The notes beneath the pieces were generated by a model. It was not told the DNA's origin and searched no databases. It saw only the letters and a program-made list of their open reading frames with translations. From assembly GCA_015680635.1 (NCBI GenBank), contig JAABOA010000227.1, positions 1-10,140 on the forward strand: DNA of 10,140 nt, in the 5' to 3' direction. This stretch comes from Lunasporangiospora selenospora (Eukaryota > Mortierellomycota > Mortierellomycetes > Mortierellales > Mortierellaceae). The translations under genes were made by a program, and so were the position numbers. Below, in pieces: positions 8,901 through 10,140 of this stretch. How positions within the stretch are numbered: position 1 is the stretch's first letter; each line of letters begins with the position of its first letter.

Positions 8901-9271
8901 AAGATGCTTGTAGAAGAGTGGTGGTGGAATTGGAAGCGGATGAAGAGATTCGAAAAATGCAGCAGACCCAAGTCCAACAACAATTGCAGATGGAAATGAG
9001 AGAGATGCAATTGGCGCAGAAACATCAACAACAGAGGCTTTTGGTGATTCAACAACACCAACAGCAACAGCATCAACAGTATCGACAGTCTATAGGACAA
9101 GTCCAAGTTCAGTCTCAAGATCTTGGGTTGAATGGACAAGGAGGTGGAGGAGGAGGTGGAGGAGGAGGACAAGGAGTGTATCAAGGACAAAACCAGAGTC
9201 ATTTTTGTCTTCCGAGTCAACAAACCCGGGAACAACTTGCGTTCCGGATGGCCATGAGCAACTTTTCATGA
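5965..9271 (+). CDS. C2H2 zinc-finger transcription factor, Swi5/Ace2-like, two exons (5965-6538 and 6603-9271)
   Basis: Splicing out 6539-6602 joins two open frames into a 1080-residue protein, presumably a nuclear DNA-binding regulator. Finger 1 has C833, C838, H851, H855; finger 2 has C910, C913, H926, H930; finger 3 has C938, C941, H954 and a terminal C961 (C2HC). Helix residues (RIYN in finger 1, RKHD in finger 2, RTDA in finger 3) resemble yeast Swi5/Ace2, and finger 2 matches at the main base-contact positions. Fingers 2 and 3 share a TGSKP linker; fingers 1 and 2 are separated by 54 residues, unlike the short linker of the yeast proteins. The rest is low complexity: an acidic run at 160-166, Gln-rich parts (about 181-191, 385-447, 970-1020), a His-rich stretch near 790-808, an S/T-P cluster at 739-750, RRASS (528-532), RRWSS (556-560), and ten glycines near the C terminus. 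It is longer than the roughly 700-770 residues of the yeast proteins. A Crz1-like assignment is the main alternative. The gene itself is very likely real. Confidence 0.9.
6539..6602 (+). other. Spliceosomal intron, 64 nt, phase 1
   Basis: The intron begins GTAAAATACC and ends CTCTGTCACAG after a pyrimidine-rich stretch. Its length is not a multiple of three. Removing it joins the frame from 5965 exactly to the frame ending at 9271, across a Gly codon (192) split after its first base. Retention would continue in the first frame to a stop at 6769-6771, giving a 268-residue product without zinc fingers. Confidence 0.93.
6926..6964 (+). repeat. Coding 9-bp minisatellite encoding Gln-Asn-Thr
   Basis: Four perfect copies of CAGAATACA (6926-6961) plus a final CAG encode QNT four times and a Gln inside the zinc-finger protein. 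The unit length keeps the frame, so copy number can change without breaking the gene. The identical codons in every copy suggest recent expansion by slippage. Confidence 0.95.
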
Positions 9272-9474
9272 TTTCCAACAAAAAGGTTCTCATGACTGTC
9301 TTCTCTTTATCTTTCTCCTTTCTTTACCCTTCTCTTCTTCCCTTTGCCTCTAGCAATATATTTGCTTATCATTGTAAATGTCCCTCTGTTTGAATCCTTT
9401 TCTTTTCTTTCTTTTCTTCAAAGGGACATCTGAATCCCTGATCAGCACAATAGAATAGGCAATGTGTCTAAACA

Positions 9475-9480
9475 AATAAA
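9475..9480 (+). terminator. Poly(A) signal AATAAA for the zinc-finger gene
   Basis: AATAAA occurs within AAATAAATAA, about 200 nt after the stop codon and downstream of T/C-rich sequence. It is the only canonical hexamer I see on + in this interval. Fungal 3' ends often use looser signals, so the call is provisional. Confidence 0.5.
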
Positions 9481-9657
9481 TAATCATCGTCATTGAAAGA
9501 GAGACGCGTTGGGAGACTGAATACTCGTGCGAATGAGTATATATTCCAAAATAGCCCAATTGGATCATCAGGCGTCCTCCCACTTTCTCTTTTCATGCCC
9601 CTTTCCTCGGCAAAGCGGGCGTCTGGTCGAATTCTAGATATTTTTTTTCTTTTGATT

Positions 9658-9663
9658 TTTATT
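9658..9663 (-). terminator. Poly(A) signal AATAAA for the ligase gene (minus strand)
   Basis: TTTATT on + reads AATAAA on the minus strand, about 58 nt past the ligase stop codon, a reasonable spacing for a short 3' untranslated region. It is followed on the minus strand by an A-rich stretch complementary to T8. Confidence 0.5.
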
Positions 9664-9720
9664 CGCTCCCTTGGGATTCCTCCCTACCCCCTACCATTTT
9701 TTTCCGTCTTATTCCACCGC

Positions 9721-10140
9721 CTACATAGGACGCGGACCTTGATCATAAATAGCCTTGACCGTTGGAAAGCGAAGACTCCATTCTCCTGAATCACTTGCTT
9801 CAGAGCATTCTTCCAATCCCACCTTTGGCGTTTGAGAAGGGGGTGAACCCATTCCGACGACAATCGATTGGCTCTCTTCAAAGTATTGAACCGTAATGGT
9901 CTTACCAATGATCAGGCTGGGATCCTTTCCAAACCGAATCCTGTCCTCAACCGAAAACCCAGAGCCAACCCTGACCTGGTTGCCTCGATGAGAGATGACA
10001 ACACTGGTCAGGACATTGTCCCGTTCTTTGAACTCGCCTTCGACAGGGAGTCGTAGCTTGCCCAAGAGAACATCTTGGACTACAAATTCCGCATCTTGGA
10101 ACTGTTTGATCTTGAGCAAGTGACGACTGTGGAGGTTGTC
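9721..10140 (-). CDS. ATP-dependent DNA ligase, C-terminal OB-fold part (5' end outside window)
   Basis: The frame is open from the window edge to a TAG at 9721-9723 and gives 139 C-terminal residues. It begins at the end of the adenylation domain: LLKIK (10105-10119) matches nucleotidyltransferase motif V, and KQFQDAE follows as in compact ATP-dependent ligases. VGSGF (9955-9969), IGKTITVQYFE and SLRFP (9763-9777) are hallmarks of the ligase OB domain (Pfam DNA_ligase_OB_2 type) known from bacterial, chlorovirus and kinetoplastid ligases. The expected role is sealing nicks in DNA using ATP; the active-site lysine lies outside the window. About 29 residues rich in Ser, Pro and Gly (about 9784-9870) are inserted between YFEES and the SLRFP strand. 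That segment lacks a good intron donor. The protein ends about 12 residues after the RFP motif, normal for the fold. Cellular location (nucleus or mitochondrion) cannot be judged without the N terminus. Confidence 0.85.
   Translation of the reverse strand, partial: DNLHSRHLLKIKQFQDAEFVVQDVLLGKLRLPVEGEFKERDNVLTSVVISHRGNQVRVGSGFSVEDRIRFGKDPSLIIGKTITVQYFEESQSIVVGMGSPPSQTPKVGLEECSEASDSGEWSLRFPTVKAIYDQGPRPM

Larger units (their letters stand above)
9272..9720. other. Convergent 3' intergenic region
   Basis: The 449 bp lie between the stop of the + strand regulator and the stop of the minus-strand ligase. T/C-rich runs occur at 9298-9345 and 9394-9420, and a T8 run at 9641-9648. There is no gene-like frame. 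A fourth ACGCGT box lies at 9504-9509. The region presumably contains both 3' untranslated regions. Confidence 0.7.

Noticed and set aside
9139-9170. GGA/GGT-rich run as a regulatory G-rich element
   Set aside because: It is explained by the poly-glycine codons near the end of the zinc-finger protein.

Overview
The window looks like nuclear DNA of a filamentous fungus. The best guess is an early-diverging (Mortierella-type, Mucoromycota sensu lato) species, though this is inferred from style and no marker gene proves it. The evidence is one short spliceosomal intron with GT-AG ends, a very Gln/Ser/Thr/Pro-rich C2H2 zinc-finger regulator whose fingers resemble the fungal Swi5/Ace2 type, long pyrimidine tracts upstream of that gene, and AATAAA-type 3' signals. 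I see no bacterial operon structure, no RNA gene and no CRISPR.

Layout. Positions 1-609 hold what reads best as a decayed protein-coding stretch: protein-like sequence continues through three phase changes, so it is probably a pseudogene or repeat-derived relic. Positions 610-5964 (about 5.35 kb) contain no gene I can support. They hold long C/T-rich tracts on the + strand, some purine-rich islands, microsatellites ((CCT)8, (GA)19, a compound (TTC)11(TTA)18), short tandem repeats, and a perfect 10-bp hairpin carrying two ACGCGT boxes. The last part is presumably the promoter and 5' leader of the next gene. Positions 5965-9271 carry a two-exon + strand gene for a 1080-residue C2H2 transcription factor; its 64-nt intron (6539-6602) restores a single reading frame. 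Positions 9721-10140 are the 3' end of a minus-strand gene that leaves the window and encodes the C-terminal OB domain of an ATP-dependent DNA ligase.

The regulator and the ligase are convergent, with 449 bp between stop codons and one plausible poly(A) signal for each. Nothing shows that they work together. The most notable points are the 54-residue insertion between fingers 1 and 2 of the regulator, the compact-ligase-type OB domain in a fungal setting, the very long gene-free upstream region, and the ACGCGT hairpin. I do not see a clearly new biological system here.
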